DNA of 64,000 nucleotides from Cubamyces lactineus (Eukaryota > Basidiomycota > Agaricomycetes > Polyporales > Polyporaceae). Position 1 is the stretch's first letter. Each line of letters starts with the position of its first letter. The stretch is taken from NCBI GenBank assembly GCA_022376465.1, contig JACDTU010000020.1, positions 372,001-436,000 on the forward strand, read 5' to 3'. The notes beneath the pieces are model-generated. The model was not told where the DNA came from and did no database searches. It was given only the letters and a program-made list of their open reading frames with translations. A program made the position numbers and the translations under genes. Shown piece by piece: positions 12,130-24,017 of the stretch.

Positions 12130-12558
12130 TTAAGCGCTCTTGTTGATCTCCTGCTGCGCCTCTCCCTTGTCTTGACGAATGTTGCCTGTATGAAGGTAAG
12201 CGTGTGCCAATCGAGACACAACGTGAGCACGACTCACCAGATGCCTCTTGCTGACGGTCACCGGTGACAGCACCGACGACGGCGTCCTTCTTGCCACCAA
12301 GACGGTCTATGGTGCCTTCCGCGTAACCCTTTGCCTGGGCGGCCTTGTACTCGGCTTCGCCCTGGGCGTGCTCCTCCTTGCCAGATTGCTGCCAAGACTG
12401 AGCTCCGGTGAGGTTGCCCACAGTCTCGACCACGTTGCCCTTCATGGAGTGGTACTGGCCGGTGGTCTTGCTGTTGATAATACCGCCCGTCAGTATGAGG
12501 TAGGGAAGAGAACGTGAAAGGGAGCGTACTTGGGCTCGCCGTTGTTGTTGTAAGACAT
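12130..12558 (-). CDS. CsbD-like small stress protein
   Basis: Small hydrophilic protein of the CsbD family, induced by stress in bacteria and fungi, exact function unknown. Three exons: MSYNNNGEP, then after a ~75-bp intron [18 protein letters not shown] through [18 protein letters not shown] and QQEASG, then after a ~50-bp intron [17 protein letters not shown] with TAA at 12130-12132. The repeated pattern 'K(G)N..ET.GN..G' and 'G..D.(L)GGKKD...GA(V)TGD' is the family's amphipathic repeat. About 105 residues, no signal peptide, no membrane segment, rich in Gly, Lys, Glu and Gln. A clear TATA box lies 116 bp before the ATG, fitting an inducible gene. Confidence 0.85.
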
Positions 12559-12673
12559 AATGATGATCGTGAAGGTGAGGAAAGGGATGATATAGAAGTG
12601 GGTGCGGTTGTGTGAGGGATATTCAACGAAGTGATGAGCAGTTGTTGGTACATTGACGAGCGAAACGACTGTG

Positions 12674-12681
12674 CTTATATA
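12674..12681 (-). promoter_or_regulatory. TATA box of the CsbD-like gene
   Basis: TATATAAG on the minus strand, 116 bp upstream of the ATG at 12558. Confidence 0.55.
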
Positions 12682-13185
12682 GTGCTAGGACCAGAGACAG
12701 AATGTAGAGAGGGAGTGACGTCAGAGTGTATGGGGAACGCATCGGGAAGGTATTGGCGTCATCGAGCCAAACTGCTGCGATTTGGCCCCACACCGAAGAC
12801 ACCGACTCGAACGCGAGGAGCCACAACGCTCGTTCCTTGGGGCAGGGCGTCGGTGGCATCCCAGACCCGGGACCGTTATCGTCGGGCCTTGACATGTGGC
12901 ACGTGCTCGCAAGTACTTCCACCCATCTGGCCGGTGCCATACTGACGCATTCTGGTGTCCTTCAGCTGTTCGCAGGTTCGACACGTTTTCCCGTTACGGA
13001 CATCCAATATCCCGTATGTACCATGTCTGGCATTACACGTACTCGGCCCAGACCGTGCACCCTGCCACATATATTCCAAACTTTCAAGCCCCGATTGTAG
13101 GTGATGAGCTACCGTATGCACACTCCGGCGGACAGTCTCTGCAACGTCCTCTATCTCGACCACTACACTTGGATTTGTCCACCGG
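12682..13185. other. Divergent intergenic region (CsbD-like / MCD4)
   Basis: Upstream DNA shared by two divergent genes. No protein-like frame seen. An AT-rich CATATATTCC stretch near 13068 could serve as a weak core promoter for MCD4. Confidence 0.4.
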
Positions 13186-16100
13186 ATGACTATCCCCACG
13201 GGCTCTCGCTCGCAGTCAGTGACGTGGAGATTACTCCTGCTCACCGTCGCCTTCCATGTACTCGCCCTCAGGATGGCCTTTGAGGGATTTTTCACTAACG
13301 ACCTAGTCCACGGTATGGCTCAGTTTTCGCAGGCACACGCAGAAGTCAAACGAGTCCTCCTTCTTGTCGGTACGTTGGCACTTTCTCAACTCAGCGCCCA
13401 AGCTCACCTCGTGCACTGCAACAGCGGATGGTCTTCGGGCGGACCTTCTCTTCGCCACCCATTCCTTTGAAGGGACTGTCTCGGGGGCACCCCGAGTCCT
13501 TGCACCTCATTTACGGTCCATCGTTGAATTCCGTGGCGCTTTCGGCATCTCACACACAAGGATACCCACCGAGAGTAGGCATGGTCATATCGCCATCATA
13601 GGTGCAAGACTTCCATCATTACTATGGCGTTCTTACGACAGAGCTTACTGACGTCTCGTCTATTCCCTATGTAGCAGGAATGCATGAGGATGTATCCGAT
13701 ATTACCAAAGTATGAGAAGGCTTGTCCGCTATATGTACACCCATGTTGACACTTCGCGAGCACTTTCAGGGCTGGGCAGTAGAACATGTATGTATCTCCT
13801 TCTCGCTATCTTGTTCAATGGCTACTTGAACAATTGGTCTGAATATTAGAGCGGGACAAACTTCGACTCCGTCTTCAATCAGTCCGCAGCGACTTTTGCC
13901 TTCGGCTCCCCCGACATTCTCCCCATTTTCTCTTATCAGGGCAAGGTGGACATGTGGAGTTATGCCGAGAATCAAGTCGATCCCACGGAGGGTGAGCGGA
14001 CTTCATTCTCCTTACTGATACTCCCACCAACTTTAGAGGAGATGCGAGAGCACTCGACCAGTGGGTCCTAGAGAAGCTACAGCAAGTGTTCAAGAACTCT
14101 ACTACGGACCCGGGGTTAAGTGCACGGCTCCGCGGGGACCTTGTCGTATTTTTCCTTCATCTTGGCGGCATAGACACTGCAGGCCATTTCCATAGACCCT
14201 TCTCAAAGGTACGTGACTTCCGTCCTTGTCGATACCATAGTCGCTTACAGCCAGGTCCCAGGAATACATGTCTGGTATACAAACTGTAGATGAGATTGTA
14301 AAGCAGGTCGAAGAGCTCATGGCTGCGTTCTACTGCGACAATGACACCGCATATATCTTTACTTCGGATCATGGCATGTCTCTCATTGGGACTCATGGCG
14401 ACGGTCGTAAGTTATCGCCCTTGTTAGGTTCCCGCTGGCGTCCACTCATGGACATGCGCCCGCAGACCCAGACAACACCCGAACGCCGTTGATAGCGTGG
14501 GGGAAAGGCGTTCGCGGCCCTCTGCCAGACAGCGAGCCATCGTCGCACGACGAGTACTCCGCTTCTTGGGGACTGTCGCACATCTTACGACGGGATGTCG
14601 AGCAGGCAGACATCTCTGCGATGATGTCTTCACTCCTTGGTACCAACTGGCCTGTTAACTCGGTGGGAGTTCTGCCTGATGTGGACCCGGCCAGGCCTGG
14701 CTATCTCCAGCCAAGAGAGGGCGAGAAGACACTGGCGGAAGCAGCGCTCGTCAATGTCCAGGTACGAGTCAATCACCGAGAGCGTCGGGCGCGATCAACG
14801 TGTTGGTTCTCAACCGCCTACCTCTAGGTCCTGCTCGAGCACTACGGCCTAAAGTGCGGTGGGTACCTTCCTACGCCGACAAGTTACTGTCGTTGGCTCA
14901 CTCCTGCCCATGTACAGAACGTACAAGTAGGCAATCTATCACACAGCCCGACTCCTGCAGCGGTCTACACCCGCGTGCTGTGGATGCGTCCACAGGGTTG
15001 GAGGACTTATTCCAGGCGGGAAGATACCCCGAAGTGCGAATGCAAGCCACGGCTCTCATTCGTGATATTCTTGACGGGCTGCGACGCCTGCAAATGTGAG
15101 CCCTATTCATCACACGTAGAATCTTGACATTCCAGCTACGATGCGGCTCCATAGGATCGACCGCATCGCACTTACCATGCTGGCGGTGGTGGGATATCTC
15201 GGCTGGGCCGCCTTCGCTGCTATCTCGCTAATGCCTGGGAGGACGTTATCCGAAGACCCCAGGAGCGCAGTACTCGCCCCTAGTCGCATCTTCGCCGTGG
15301 CAGTGTTAGGATGCTGTTGGGCGGTCTATGTGTACCAAAGCTTACCTCCTGCGTACTATCTGTACGCCATCCTGCCGACGTATTTCTGGGCATCCGTCAT
15401 CGTCGATGTCGAGTTTTCGTCTCTTTGGCAGCGATGTGGAAGAGGAAGCCTTTTCCGTGGGGCACTCATCATTGCCGCTCTGGAAAGCATGGTGGTATGC
15501 AATACGACTCCTTCGTCTTCGTCGCACTCTTGACGCACAGTCGGCGCGCAGATTGGATACACATACCGAGTCGTATGGAGCGCCTGGTTCATTGTCATCG
15601 GCACGATCTGGCCTGCTTACTCGTTCCCTCTGACGCTGCTCTCCGCACGCCGAGGTCTCGTCTGCGCATGGGCGACCTGCTGCCTCGTCTCCGCTGTCTT
15701 CCCGCTGCTCAGCGATCATCAGGAAGAGAGCGTGGTCGCCATGTAAGACTTCCGTGCACGTACACTCTGACTTCTACTTGACCAGCCCTATCGACAGCTT
15801 GACTGGCGCGCTGCTGATGGGAGCCATTGGCCTCGGGGGCGATCGAAGCCGGAGAACGGCGTCGGATACGAATTATCACCTATTGGCTCGTATGCCATTC
15901 CATGCCTCCTCGCCTGATACGTCCTCACAACGAATGCCGACCTTGTCCGTCTTAGATCTTCCAATCGACACTCGGTGCTATCCTAGTCAGCCTCATCATA
16001 TGGCACCTTCAAACAAGAGCCCCCGTTCCACGATACCATCGCAGCGTCGGATGGTTCAGCTTCGGTGAGCATGCCGTATGTTCTCGTATACACCTCGGTG

Positions 16101-17162
16101 GATGTTTACGGGGCCGCTTGTGGAATTGGGCAGTTTCTGCGGCCATCACGCCCCTTGTCATTTGCCGAAAGCTGCGCGATCCGCGAGGCCGTCTCCTGAG
16201 TGCATTTCTCGGTTTCGGCGCCTTCTTCATCTGGCTGGCCATCCGTGCCGAAGGGCTCTTCTATGTCGTATATTCATTGACGCTCGTGCTATGGGTGGAA
16301 ATGGAAAGCGCTCTGCGCTCGTCCCAGCTTCAACAGCGGAACAGGACCTCTGCAACAAACCCGTCGGATACCCATGCATATGCGCATATGCATCACACCC
16401 AGGCGGATGATCTGCGGATTGCGGTGTTCTTCTTGTTCTTCTCGCAAGTCGCGTTCTTCGGAGCAGGAAAGTGAGTCTGGAATCAACAACCTTGACTTCG
16501 CGTGCACGGCTGCCATTCTCAATCATACATTCCCAGCGTGCCCTCGATCTCGTCAGTAACTCATGTCCACCCGATCCCCTCTGACAAACAGCGTTGAACT
16601 TGAACTTTTTCACACAGGGCGTTTTACTTGGCGCCTGTCTACCGCCTCGTCCCGGTCTTCAAATACTACTTGATGACCGCGCTTCTGGTGGGCAACCATC
16701 TTCGCCGCCCTATCTCCCGGCGCAATGATTCCTGAACCTCCTCGATAGGTACTGAAGATCTTCGCACCATACATGATCCTCGGCATGAACGCCTCTCTAC
16801 TCAACGCCCGCCTTGGTCTTCCGCCCTTCCGTCTTCTTCTCATCGCGCTGCCCGTGCACGCAGGTGCGGACCACTGACCAGCTCCGTACTGCGAACACCA
16901 CTGACCCACTCACGGCGCCAATCGCCAACTGGTAGTGATGCCGCTAACGCTCTTCTTGAATATCACGGACACGGGCTCATGGTATTCGATAGGGCATAGG
17001 CTGAGCTGCTTTTGTGCCTGCTCGTCCTTGCTTCTGTTCTCGGTGGGAGCATGCATTGCGGGGGAGCTTCTCGTGGTCATCCGAGGACCCCGATGCAAGA
17101 TCGAGGTAGTCACGTCAATCGTGCCCACAATTGATGTACAGAGGAACGGGATCGCCGGTTAG
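13186..17162 (+). CDS. MCD4: GPI ethanolamine phosphate transferase 1 (Mcd4/PIG-N)
   Basis: ER multispanning enzyme that adds ethanolamine phosphate to the first mannose of the GPI precursor. After the first membrane helix (RLLLLTVAFHVLAL) comes the lumenal alkaline-phosphatase-like domain: DGLRADLLFA (metal), RIPTESRHGHIAIIG (Thr nucleophile), GSPDILPIF, FFLHLGGIDTAGH and SDHGMSLIGTHGDG, followed by NTRTPLIAWGKGVRGP. The C-terminal PigN membrane domain follows, with LRIAVFFLFFSQVAFFGAG and the last exon (LTLFLNITDTGSWYSIG) ending NGIAG with TAG at 17160-17162. At least a dozen introns, several under 60 bp. Exon junctions are clear up to about 14760; around 14870-15140 and 15840-16120 the frame relation is unclear and I could not settle the boundaries (a base gain or loss near 15140 is possible). 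It ends 112 bp before the convergent dehydrogenase. Confidence 0.9.
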
Positions 17163-17274
17163 ATGTCTATCAACGTCGGGTGCATCGTACATGTTAAGCG
17201 GGTATCCATCATGGATCCTCCTGTACCCTGCCAGCAAGCAACCTCTCGCTGTTTGTGCGGTGATCCTCGTGAGT

Positions 17275-18546
17275 TTACCAAGCGTGGTGGCCTCCGGTGA
17301 CGAGTATGCTATCAAAGCCAGTCAACAATCGCAATTGTGACTGGTCTAGAGAGCACCAGAAGACCGTAACGCACTCAGAGCCAGTGCAATACGAGCTCGC
17401 GTCGCTCGCAAGCCAGGCGACCGCGCCCCGCAGCTCGTGCGGCTGTCCGAAGCGCTTCATGGGGTTCATATTCGCCAAGGCGGCCTCGGCTTCGGGGGGC
17501 ATTCGCTCGAGGATCCTGGGTGAGTAGTATTCAGATTTCAAGCGCGTGGGTTAGTGAAGGAGACCCGTCAGCAGTGTATGAGAGGAGACTCGCTTGGTCT
17601 TCATGAACGCGGGCTGATGGAGTTGACCCTGATGCCCTTCGGCGCGAGCTCACAGGCGAAGTTCCGACACATCTGGATGGCGGTGCTCTTGGAAAGGTGG
17701 TACGGGAGGATCCGCATGTTCTAAATGACGGTGAATGTAAGCATTCTACTTTCGGCGATGATGCAGGGGAAAAGTGTGTGCGGTACCGGGATCGCTATGT
17801 AGCCCGTCAGGCTGGCGATCACGATGATGCTTCCGCCGTTACCGAAGCGCGCCATCTGCTGCCCGGCGGCCTGCGCGGTATATACGACACCGTTCAGGTT
17901 GACGTCGATGATCTGAAGCGAAGGCGTGTCGTCACTCCTGCGTAGCGATTCCGGTGGAGAAGGAATCCTACCTTCTGCATACCCTCCGCCTTGACTTCGA
18001 GGCAGTCGTTCTCTGGCCCGCCAATGCCCGCACCAGCAACGCAGACGTCGAACCGGCCCTCTTTGTCTCCAATCATACGACCGACCTTCCACATTCCCTC
18101 CTGAACGCGAGCCTTTGAGTACGGTTTCATAATCATCGGCACCAAAACACCACCAACCTGATCAGAGACATCGGCGCTGATGTACTCGAGCCTTCCCTCC
18201 CCGGCCTTCCCTTCCATGCGGGAAACATAGTCCTTGACCTTCAGCCACTCCTCAGAGGGGGCCGGGGCTATGTCGAGGCAGTAGACCACCCGTGCGCCCG
18301 CTTCGATGAATGCGAGGGCGCTCTCGAGACCGAGGCCGCCGTTTGCCCCGGTGACGAGAGCGACCCTGTCATGGAGAGAGAAATCCGTGTCGAACAAGGT
18401 GGGCTGGACTAGTAGAGGTGGTCGCGTTAGTGAGATATGAGCTCGCGACGTAGTAGCATGAGCTCACCTGGACCAGGTCCTGCTTGCAGGGCTCTTGCCA
18501 CACCAGTGACCTGTTCATGAGCAGGAGTGGATGTATTTGCGGACAT
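17275..18546 (-). CDS. Short-chain dehydrogenase 1 of the tandem array (frame broken by one base)
   Basis: Classical SDR oxidoreductase, NAD(P)H-dependent, of the type that includes fungal sugar/polyol dehydrogenases; substrate unknown. Starts MSANTSTPAHEQVTGVARAL at 18546. Rossmann motif VTGANGGLG, then YCLDIAPAPS after the second strand (an acidic residue there suggests NAD preference), VAGAGIGG, SIIVIASLTG and catalytic YHLSK. Near 17609-17614 the conserved SISP(A)FMKT block loses one base (it would read SPRS and stop), in a G run. The rest, including MNPMKRFGQPHELRG and the last 11-codon exon (ILVTGGHHAW), is well conserved, so I think the gene is functional or very recently broken. The final intron splits a GA|C codon, as in the other three copies. 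Confidence 0.75.
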
Positions 18547-19177
18547 GTCGGAGAAGCTGGTAGGCTGTTGAGGATGGTAGGATAAAGGACAGGTCTTTCG
18601 ATGTGGTGTGAGGTGCTGTGTCGAGACATACGACTACGATGACAGGGTTTTATGGCTCTCGGTGCTAGCAAAAGACATCGTGAACCACGGTCCTCTGCAT
18701 CCGATACGCTCAACTACGATGTCGGGCACGGACTGAGAGCTGTACGCCAATAGGGTTGTAAGTACCGCGAGTGCATGATAGTCAGCCTTACCGCACGGAA
18801 GTAACGAATGCAGCCGTCCAGTGATCCCGCATGCTATTGTATTGGATACTGGACAGGTGTCAGTTTGATTGGATGTCGGGTTTCCGTGCAGGAATCGGAG
18901 CTATCGCGGGCAGCTCGAACGTTTTCTGACGTCAACTGAGTATGTGAGGAAACCAAGCACAAGCGCGGTCCGGAAGGCGTCCATGGGGCACGGGCGCCGA
19001 GTGCGCCAATCAAGCTCTGAATCTCAATGGGTGGTCTTGACCCACGGAGAATACAGCTTCATGGGGTACTTCAGCCATTTTAACCTCACATTCCATCGTA
19101 GTCGCGATGACGCTGATAACGTTAACGTTGCCTCTATACACTGCAAATAACTCCGGGTCATACATCCCGTTGCGTGC
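18547..19177. other. Intergenic between dehydrogenases 1 and 2
   Basis: Upstream DNA of dehydrogenase 1 and 3' flank of dehydrogenase 2. The last ~40 bp before the dehydrogenase 2 stop (19140-19178) resemble the equivalent flank of dehydrogenase 3 (21400-21440), marking the duplication boundary. No gene seen. Confidence 0.5.
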
Positions 19178-20442
19178 TCACCAAGCCTGGTGCCCTCCGG
19201 ATACAAATATGCTGCAAATCATGTCAGCACCTCGGGCTGCATCGGCGCAGACAAAAAAGAAACGACGTACTCGCTCCCGGTGCAGAACGAACTTGCGTCG
19301 CTTGCAAGCCAGGTCACAGCTCCTCGCAGCTCATGCGGTTCACCGATTCGCCCCATGGGTCCTAATTTACCCAGTGCTGCTTCCGCGCTAGAAATTCCTA
19401 ATATCCCCGAGATCATGCTAATCGAGCGCTTTGCACGTCAACATTGAGAGCGCAGTGCCTTCGGGCAGACGTTCACTTACTTCGTTCTCATGAAACCAGG
19501 GCTGATCGAGTTCACTCTGATACCCTTTGGGGCGAGCTCAACGGCGAGGCTCCGTGTCATCTGCAACACGCCACCCTTGGCAACCGCATATGACGTACTC
19601 CCGGGTTCCTTTCGGATCACCGGTATGTCAGCTCTTCGTACTCTGTCAGAACAAGATCGACTTACCGTCAGCATACACGCTACACTTCCTAGGACGCTAG
19701 CCATGAAGATGATGCTTCCTGGGCTATTGAAGCGCACCATCTGCTTGCCGGCAGCCTGCGCCGCGTATAGGACACCTTTGAGGTTCACGCTGAGGACCTG
19801 AATTGTTTCATAGTCAGCAGACGTGCAGACCAGAGATTTAGCGACAGCCCGACCTCGTCAAAAGCACCTGCAGTGATGTCAAGGCCTTGCGCGCCATCGC
19901 CTATAATCCCCGCGGATGCGACGCAGATGTCCAACCTGCCCTCTTTGTCACCGATAGATTCTCCAACTTTCAGAAAACGCTCCTTTTGAACATTCAATCA
20001 ACACAATTAGGACACATGAAGGAAACTCGTGCATTACCTGGTCACAGACGCTCGCGTTGACATATTCGAGCCGTCCTTCGCCCCCAGTACCTTGCATGCG
20101 CGACGCGAACTCTTTCACCTTCGTCCACTCCGGGCTAGGCTGAGCAGCGATGTCCACACAGTATACCGCTCGTGCTCCAGCCTCGATTAGAGCAAGGGCG
20201 CTCTCGAGTCCTAAGCCGCTGTTGGCTCCAGTGACGAGCGCGACTCTGTCGGCCAGGGAGAACTCCTTTCTGAACAGCGTGGGAGTGGAAGCTATCCGGG
20301 ATTGTTCAGCGAACGTTCCAAATCACAGCTGAGACATCAGTAAAGACGTACGCGTCTGCGAGGTGTCTTGTAGAGCTCTGGCTACACCCACGGGCCCGTA
20401 TGGGTAATGGGCTCCGGATTTGAAGGATGAGGTGGAGGACAT
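19178..20442 (-). CDS. Short-chain dehydrogenase 2 of the tandem array
   Basis: Classical SDR, close sister of dehydrogenase 3. Starts [20 protein letters not shown]; after an intron [15 protein letters not shown] leads into the Rossmann motif [12 protein letters not shown] and [15 protein letters not shown]. Further on: [39 protein letters not shown], catalytic YAVAK and [12 protein letters not shown]. The last short exon reads [10 protein letters not shown] with TGA at 19178-19180. Five or six introns; the final one splits a GA|C codon. YAVAK keeps the Tyr and Lys of the catalytic pair. No leader peptide, so probably cytosolic. Frame intact as far as I can follow. Substrate cannot be told from the sequence; fungal sorbose/arabinitol-type dehydrogenases are the nearest family I recognise. 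Confidence 0.85.
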
Positions 20443-21439
20443 GCGGGTCCGTCGGACGGTACAGGTACTTCTAATGGCATGGAAACTACCTCTAATACTG
20501 CGCGACAGCATTGCAGAGCGACTAGGTCAAGGAGGGTTGGAGGGGGGGGACAGCAGACTGCTCATGATATAGGTAGTGATGTGTCTTAGGCCTTGTGTGA
20601 ACGAGGCAGTAGCAGTTCCCAGGAGCCTACTGCGAGAAGCAGACACGAGACTGCGAAGGGCCTTCTATCCACACGCTCTGACAGCCTCTGCATGAGAGCT
20701 GTCGATGCTCGATGCGCCCGGAGCCGTTACCGCTTTGCTGCGTAAGAGTGTTGTTAGTATCCCCTCAGCCTGCAGCCAGTGGTCTTACTAAGTAGTACGC
20801 ACCTGGGCATGTTCATTCAACTGTATTCAGCTGGCAAATGATTAGTGAAAGCCTCAGTTGTTCGCCTTGAAAAGCGTTTCGTGCGTTCACGCCCATATAC
20901 AATGACGTTCTAGCGCCCACAGCGAGCGCTTGGTGCCCACAAACCGTCGCCTGCAGCATAGCAGTCTCCGCGGCTCTCGTAGTCAGTTGCTGAGACTGTC
21001 CTCAAGCACGAGTATCGAGGAGCGCAAGCCAAAATGAAACGGATAGCATTGTGCGCACACGTCGTGCACGAGGATGCGCGGAGGAGGGTGTAAGCGCCCT
21101 ACACGGGAACGAAGCGGAGTTTGAAAGGCCTAGCCATTCAAGTCGATGTCGTCCAAAGAGAGGCTTTACGGTGGGTTTGACGAACTTCTCATGCTTGCCT
21201 TTACTACGACTCGCACCCTCCTTGACATATGGCCTAGATCTGTTCGGCACCACACCCGGGCGAAGGAATTACGGGCTGTAGGCCTGCGCGCCGAGTACGG
21301 CTACCACACAGTCACATACCAGCAATTGAGTATCACATCGACACAGACCCGTAAAGCTGTGCCTCTATCCATTGTCTCGAGTGTATATTCACTGGCACGC
21401 AAATGCCCTCCGGTCGTACATCGGCAATCCCTTGCATGC
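20443..21439. other. Intergenic between dehydrogenases 2 and 3
   Basis: About 1 kb. No protein-like frame. A short G-rich tract lies near 20540-20551. The part next to 21440 is the 3' flank of dehydrogenase 3, partly similar to the flank of dehydrogenase 2. Confidence 0.5.
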
Positions 21440-22734
21440 TCACCAAGCTTGGTGTCCCCCGGATACGAATACACTACACACTGTGTCAGCACACTGACCT
21501 GCAGCCGCGCAAAGAAGATTTGGATGTGACGTACTCGCTCCCGGTGCAGAATGAGCTCGCATCGCTCGCAAGCCAGGTAACCGCTCCTCGCAGCTCGTGC
21601 GACTCCCCGACTCGCCCCATGGGTCCGAAGCTACCCAACAAGTCTTCCCCTCCGGGGGCTTGCAGAATCCCTGCGATCAAGCTGTCCGAGCGATTCGTGC
21701 GTCAGCAGTGAGAGGGCTGTGAATTTGGACGGACGTCCACTCACTTCGTCCTCGTGAAACCAGGGCTGATTGAGTTCACCCTAATTCCTTTCGAGGCAAG
21801 CTCAACGGCGAGGCTCCGTGTCATCTGCAGCACGCCACCCTTGGCGACCGCATAGGACAGGCTCCCCGGCTCCTACGGTGACGGAATCGTCGGTATGTCA
21901 GCGTTTCTATCCCGTGAGTGGTCGCGAGGAACATCGACTGACCTCCAATCGGCACGCCACGCTCCCCAAAACGCTAGCCATCAAGATGATGCTCCCCGGG
22001 CTGTTGAACCGCACCATCTGCTTGCCGGCAGCCTGCGCCGCGTATAGGACACCCTTGAGGTTCACGCTGAGGACCTGGGTAATCGTACAATCAGCGGACG
22101 TGCGGACCGAAATTTTCAGCTATAGCCCCACCTCGTCGAAGGCATCCGCACTGATATCGATGCCCTTTGCGCCATTACCTATGATCCCTGCTGCCGCGAC
22201 GCAGACGTCCAATCTGCCCTCTTTATCACCAATCGATTCTCCGATTTTCAGCAGACGCTCCTTTTGACGCAAGATTGACATCAGATCGATACACATGGAG
22301 GCAAGCTGTATGTTACCTGGTCGCAGACGCTCGCGCTAATGTACTCGAGCCGTCCTTCGCCTCCAGTACCTTGCATGCGGGACGCGAACTCCTTGACCTT
22401 CGTCCACTCGGCGCTGGGCTGAGCGGCGATGTCTACGCAGTACACCGCGCGCGCCCCGGCCTCAACAAGAGCAAGGGCACTTTCCAGGCCCAAGCCGCTG
22501 TTGGCTCCAGTGACGAGCGCGACTCTGTCGGCTAGGGAGAACTCCTTGCTGAACAGCGTGGGAGTCGGGGCTGTCCGTATGGGGATATTCAGCAAACGTT
22601 CGGAATGCCGTTGCAGACACAAGCGGAGACGTACGTGTCTGCAAATTATCTTGCAGGGCTCTGGCTACACCCACTGGTCCGTACGGGTAGTGGGCACCAG
22701 ATTTGGTGGATGAGGGGGAGGGCAGCGACGACAT
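21440..22734 (-). CDS. Short-chain dehydrogenase 3 of the tandem array
   Basis: Classical SDR nearly identical to dehydrogenase 2 through most of its length. Starts [20 protein letters not shown]; after an intron [15 protein letters not shown], Rossmann [67 protein letters not shown], catalytic [17 protein letters not shown], then [16 protein letters not shown] and [20 protein letters not shown], and a last exon [10 protein letters not shown] with TGA at 21440-21442. The shared [17 protein letters not shown] first exon and shared introns with copy 2 show a recent tandem duplication. A good TATA box lies about 110 bp upstream. Frame intact. Confidence 0.87.
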
Positions 22735-24017
22735 CGTGTTTGATTTGTTGGCGGCGAGGGTCTACGGTGAACGTTTATGAACTGAAGCCGCGATGAGGAG
22801 ATCAAGGAGGGTGAGATGGAAAGGAACGGCAGTAGCCCGCTCCTTATATACTTTAGAGAGTGATGCTGTCAAGACTTTTCGTCAGCATCGATGCAAAGAG
22901 GGCGGGATGTAGTCAGGCCTGGGTCGCATCGCAAGGCACTACTGTACTGCAGCTGAGCCGGGTTGACTTCTTTCCACTGGGTTCAGTGTCCTCCCACAAT
23001 TGTGGCGCACATGGAACCCGGTCGGACTAGCTGACAGCGTAGCGGCACGCTGTACCTTAAGCTTCACATGACTGTCCACGCTCGTCGCTCGCTTTTCCGC
23101 GATCGCTCTACACCGTGCGTTCCCTACATATGACTGGGATAAAGGGAGTTAGAAGGGTCGTTTCTGTGGGGCGATACACGTGAGCGCATGAGCAAGCCGC
23201 GACTCAGGTTACTACACGAGCATCTGTCACTGTCAGTGTGAGCAACCGCGAGAGCCGCTCTGCCACGCAATATCGGCCACTCTGCATCGGTTGAGCACTA
23301 CTGCTCGCGACGAGTGGTAGTATCACTGCTGTGCCGCGGTGCCGCTCCCGCCCCGCCGCCCCTCGCGCTCTTCGCATGTTTCGCTATTTTCGTACCCGCG
23401 CTCTCGACGCGCCACTTCGCATTCTCCTCCCAGCTTCCAACAGTGGCCCCGCGATGTCTCACCGGTGAACGCGGTGCTTTATCACTGATAGGATTCTGGG
23501 CTTGGGCGGGAGGGCGCCTATGGCAGATTGTGCTTTGCCGCGGATCCGCGGAATAGACGTTCGTGAGCCCCTCTATTCACCGACATAGCCATTCCTGCGA
23601 AGGCCCACCGCAGGATGGCTGCGCTTTGGGAACTGCACTGGCACGATCGCGACCACGCTACTCAACACGGGGGACGCACGGATCTGATAAGCCGCTGTGT
23701 TCGCCTTTCGCGCGGAGGGTGTGTACTTTTTACGACAAGTACGGGCCAGCGGCGTTCTCGGTTACCCTCTTAGGAGGCGTTGGTGATAGATGTCGTGCTG
23801 CCGTTGCGGGCGTAATATTGACCCTCGACCTTCGAAGTGCCTTGCTGGCTGGGCGGCCAGTGCGGCGGAAGATGGGCAACGTTAATGGGCTGCATAGCAC
23901 TATCGTTCCAGGGGACAACTCGCAACTGGCTATAACATGCCAACCGCATACTGACAACGAGGCGGCGCTAGCAGGACTCCACACAAGTCCCACGAAACCA
24001 CAAACGCAGGCAACGCA
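22735..24017. other. Intergenic between dehydrogenases 3 and 4
   Basis: About 1.3 kb. Besides the TATA box of dehydrogenase 3 I see nothing recognisable; plus-strand open frames of 80-155 codons between 23314 and 24030 have no protein-like features. Confidence 0.5.
22843..22850 (-). promoter_or_regulatory. TATA box of dehydrogenase 3
   Basis: TATATAAG on the minus strand about 110 bp upstream of the ATG at 22734. Confidence 0.55.

Noticed and set aside
12896..13189. Several 60-140-codon frames between the CsbD-like gene and MCD4
   Set aside because: Overlapping frames on both strands with no domain and no conserved starts; most likely promoter DNA.
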